A stretch of DNA of 64,000 nucleotides from Chloroflexota bacterium (GTDB taxonomy: Bacteria > Chloroflexota > Anaerolineae > Aggregatilineales > J027): the NCBI GenBank assembly GCA_013112715.1, contig JABFGB010000002.1, forward strand, positions 229,602 to 293,601, given 5' to 3'. The notes under the pieces were generated by a model that saw nothing but the letters and a program-made list of their open reading frames with translations, did not search any database and had not been told where the DNA came from. Position numbers and translations under genes: made by a program. Shown here in pieces: positions 61,759-64,000 of this stretch; the first letter of the stretch is position 1, and every line of letters starts with the position of its first letter.

Positions 61759-61788
61759 TGGCAGGCGGTTGGGGAAGGCGCTATAGTT
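61759..61788 (+). promoter_or_regulatory. Promoter of the LCP-family gene
   Basis: TTGGCA at 61759-61764 and TATAGT at 61783-61788 are separated by 18 bases. Transcription should begin near 61795, 42 bases before the ATG. Confidence 0.6.
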
Positions 61789-61836
61789 GCTTGCCGATTT
61801 TGGATACACGAGGCTTATTGTTTTGGGAGATGGCGC

Positions 61837-63381
61837 ATGGCTAGGCAGCAACGATTTTGGCTTGGAATCAGTGGGTTGGTGATGGTGGTCAGTTTATTGT
61901 TGGCAGTCACGGCCACCCGCCAAAATGCAAATGCGTCCGGGCATCGGCAGGGCGATTTTACGCCATTCCCGACCAACACCTCCGATGTGCTTCCACCAGT
62001 TCCATCCTTGACACCGACCCCCACCGTTGAAACCATTCTGCCAACGTCTACCCCTCAGCCAATCTCAAGCGCACCCCTCGCCACGCCGACGGTACTCTAT
62101 CCACTGAATCCTGAACCCGGCCTTGTCTCAAATGGGACGTTGGTGCCCACGCGGATGCCGCTGTTGGTGGCGCGTGATCGGGAAGGCACCGAATATGAAC
62201 TTTACAATTTTCTGCTGCTCGGCAAAGACAGCGAATCCATTGACCAAGCCGACGGGGTGTATCGTACCGACACCATGATTATCGTCAGCGTCAATCTGAC
62301 TACCCAAACGGTTTCGATGCTTTCCCTGCCGCGTGACCTATTGGTGTATATCCCGGATTGGGGGATGCAGCGGCTCAATTTGGCATGGGGGCGTGGTGAG
62401 ACAGTCGGTTGGACGGACGGCGGTTTTGGCCTCTTGCGCCAGACCATCCTCTACAATTTTGGCATCCGTATCCACTATTTCGCCATGATTGATTTCAGCG
62501 GCTTCAAACAGGTGATTGATACGCTCGGCGGGGTGACGGTGGCGGTAGACTGCTCTATTCAAGACTATAAATTTACGGGTGAATATGACGAAAACAACGA
62601 ACCGATTTTTGAATTTTATACCTTGCCCGTTGGCGTACATCACATGGACAGCATCACGGCGCTGTTTTATGCCCGCAGTCGCCATTCCAGCAGTGATTTT
62701 GACCGGGGTCGCCGTCAGCAGCAGATTTTGCGGGCGATTTGGGCACAGGGAAAACAGGGCAGTTGGGTAACGGACATCCCCGCGTTGTATGACCAATTGA
62801 CGGATGTGGTGGAGACCAATATCCCGCTGGATGTGATGATTCAGCTTGCCCCGATTGCGCTGGGCCTTGAGCCGAACCAGATTGAAAATCATTTCTTCCG
62901 ACTGGGCTTTGAAACCGTATCATGGACATCGCCCGACGGGAGCAACGTACAAATTCCCCAACTCGGCATCATCAACACGATTCAGGCGTTTTTGACCCCC
63001 CCAACCGAAAACCGCCTAGCGAGTGAGGGCAGTCAGGTCGCCATTTATGACAACAGCGGCTTGGGCGTGCAGATGGATTACGTCGCGGCGGATCGTTTGT
63101 TGTGGGAGGGGGTCCTTTCACAGCCGATGGGTGAGGGCGCGCCGCCTGCCGAATATGCTGACCACCCCGATACGATTTTGATTGATTACACCGGGGAGGA
63201 CAAGGGCAGTATCCTCGATACACTGGTGGAAATTCTAAATATTCCTCCCGACAACATCATTGTTCAGCCAGACCCCAACCGGACGAGCGATTTTGCGGTG
63301 TATCTGACCTCCAATTATTCGGCCTGTGTGGATCGGGATGTGCGTGCGCCTGTGGATGTAACCCCGACGCCGGAATCATAA
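61837..63381 (+). CDS. LytR-CpsA-Psr (LCP) family protein
   Basis: A 514-residue membrane-anchored enzyme of the family that moves lipid-linked wall or capsule polymers onto peptidoglycan. One membrane segment (FWLGISGLVMVVSLLLAVTA), a Pro/Thr-rich linker (about 50-90), the LCP domain and a C-terminal LytR_C domain (about 390-500) follow in order. Family residues include Asp and Arg in YRTDTMIIVSVNL, LSLPRDLLVYIP, VDTLGGVTVAVD-like IDTLGGVTVAVDCSIQD, and the RxxxxDxxRxxRQQ pattern in ARSRHSSSDFDRGRRQQQIL. GGGAG precedes the ATG. It is the expected last step for the glycan made by the transferases and ABC exporter at 16-29 kb. Confidence 0.9.
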   Translation: MARQQRFWLGISGLVMVVSLLLAVTATRQNANASGHRQGDFTPFPTNTSDVLPPVPSLTPTPTVETILPTSTPQPISSAPLATPTVLYPLNPEPGLVSNGTLVPTRMPLLVARDREGTEYELYNFLLLGKDSESIDQADGVYRTDTMIIVSVNLTTQTVSMLSLPRDLLVYIPDWGMQRLNLAWGRGETVGWTDGGFGLLRQTILYNFGIRIHYFAMIDFSGFKQVIDTLGGVTVAVDCSIQDYKFTGEYDENNEPIFEFYTLPVGVHHMDSITALFYARSRHSSSDFDRGRRQQQILRAIWAQGKQGSWVTDIPALYDQLTDVVETNIPLDVMIQLAPIALGLEPNQIENHFFRLGFETVSWTSPDGSNVQIPQLGIINTIQAFLTPPTENRLASEGSQVAIYDNSGLGVQMDYVAADRLLWEGVLSQPMGEGAPPAEYADHPDTILIDYTGEDKGSILDTLVEILNIPPDNIIVQPDPNRTSDFAVYLTSNYSACVDRDVRAPVDVTPTPES

Positions 63382-63407
63382 CACCTGACATCTCGGTGAC
63401 ATATTTG

Positions 63408-63430
63408 GGGGGTGATGCAGTCCCCTTTTT
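63408..63430 (+). terminator. Possible terminator after the LCP gene
   Basis: Four or more G pair with CCCC across a 10-base loop, followed by TTTTT. The stem is short, so efficiency is doubtful. It lies about 25 bases after the stop codon. Confidence 0.4.
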
Positions 63431-63587
63431 ATTTCCCAAATTATGGTTAGGGCAGCATATCAAAAAGGTCATAGTCCCGTATTAAAATAGCTATATCATC
63501 TTGATTTAGAATAATAGTTCTATTAAATTTAGAATATACGTTCGAGATTGCTTATGACTCTTATTCTTATGAGGAGAATTTTGAATT

Positions 63588-64000
63588 ATGGACAATGAAT
63601 TTGCTGGCTCTGTGAGTCCAGAGATGACACAGGTTAAGGCTGCTGCAAAGGCGTTTTTCGATTCAATGGAATTATACATAGGGGCTATCCAACAGCTTGA
63701 AGATGAGATGAAAAGGCTTCAAGGTGAAATTGACGACCCACATCAAGAAGGGCCACAGCAGCAAGACGGGAATCTTGATGCTATTTGTGAAGACCTTGAT
63801 CCAATTGAGTGCCTTCAGGGGCTAAATATCGAGCTAATTACCGAAGGGTCTGCTACTTGGACGGATGAACAAATCCAAGTTGTGTATGATAGTATTAAAG
63901 CCCAGTATAATGCGATTGCCCAAGCTGGCGGAAGTTTTGAAAGTTTTTTCCCACATATAATTTTAGTGATGTCAGATCAAGGGGCCGGAACAGGTTACGG
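63588..64000 (+). CDS. 5' part of an unrecognised gene cut by the window end
   Basis: An open frame from ATG at 63588 runs to the end of the window (137 codons, no stop). GAGGAG lies about 13 bases upstream. The protein starts MDNEFAGSVSPEMTQVK and has a charged helix with coiled-coil character (MELYIGAIQQLEDEMKRLQGEIDDPHQEG), then an acidic stretch (DLDPIECLQGLNIELITEG) and the partial HIILVMSDQGAGTGYG. No signal peptide. It is clearly richer in A and T than the genes around it. I do not recognise it. Confidence 0.55.
   Translation, partial: MDNEFAGSVSPEMTQVKAAAKAFFDSMELYIGAIQQLEDEMKRLQGEIDDPHQEGPQQQDGNLDAICEDLDPIECLQGLNIELITEGSATWTDEQIQVVYDSIKAQYNAIAQAGGSFESFFPHIILVMSDQGAGTGY

Noticed and set aside
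1-64000. tRNA, rRNA, CRISPR array, insertion sequence or phage genes
   Set aside because: None was found on reading both strands by eye: no cloverleaf-like sequence with a CCA end, no regular spacer repeats, no transposase or integrase motifs. A dedicated RNA search could still find a small RNA.

Overview
The window looks like a piece of a Chloroflexota chromosome, probably Anaerolineae-like. This is inferred from gene content and moderate GC, since no rRNA or other marker gene is present. Supporting features are a Flp/Tad pilin, DUF2723 and other multi-pass GT-C glycosyltransferases, LCP-family cell-envelope ligation, Pro/Thr-rich linkers between membrane anchors and outer domains, many lipoproteins and secreted multidomain proteins, and no lipopolysaccharide or TonB genes. 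I saw no tRNA, rRNA, CRISPR array, insertion sequence or prophage.

Region 1 (about 0-29.7 kb) is mainly envelope and polysaccharide biology. It opens with a small Flp pilin gene between two terminators. A minus-strand cluster follows: a large two-domain glycosyltransferase, three SAM methyltransferases and a DUF2723 membrane protein. Next come three large secreted proteins (a TolB-like propeller, a metzincin-type metalloprotease and a subtilisin) that share the same C-terminal module of about 250 residues. After them lie two GT2 transferases, a WecG/TagA transferase, a GT-C membrane transferase, a Wzm/Wzt-type ABC exporter, a C39-like cysteine-peptidase-fold protein with TPRs, biotin ligase and a polyprenyl-phosphate sugar transferase. 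Together these could build, modify and export a surface glycan.

Region 2 (29.7-44.9 kb) is mixed: a penicillin-acylase family hydrolase, a cation-diffusion facilitator with three C-terminal domains, L-lactate dehydrogenase, a stress-type protein, a Tat-exported DUF1800/DUF1501 pair, a NarL-type two-component system, small unknown genes including a tandem paralogous pair, a lipoprotein and a tandem RNase H whose second copy has lost catalytic residues.

Region 3 (45-50.2 kb) holds the most striking gene, a 1184-residue ClpB/ClpC-like AAA+ protein. Its C-terminus resembles peptide chain release factor 2 with the GGQ domain removed. A truncated haemoglobin, a small membrane protein and a lipoprotein follow.

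Region 4 (50.2-64 kb) contains a response-regulator/histidine-kinase hybrid, the yebC-ruvC-ruvA recombination cluster (ruvB is not adjacent), a class-A beta-lactamase-fold hydrolase, a Nudix hydrolase, a secreted protein, and a very large membrane sensor kinase whose phospho-acceptor histidine is replaced by glutamine. An LCP-family protein and the start of an unrecognised gene cut by the window end complete it.

Similar GC-rich palindromes recur between several genes. All family assignments are from reading motifs by eye; none was checked by a search.
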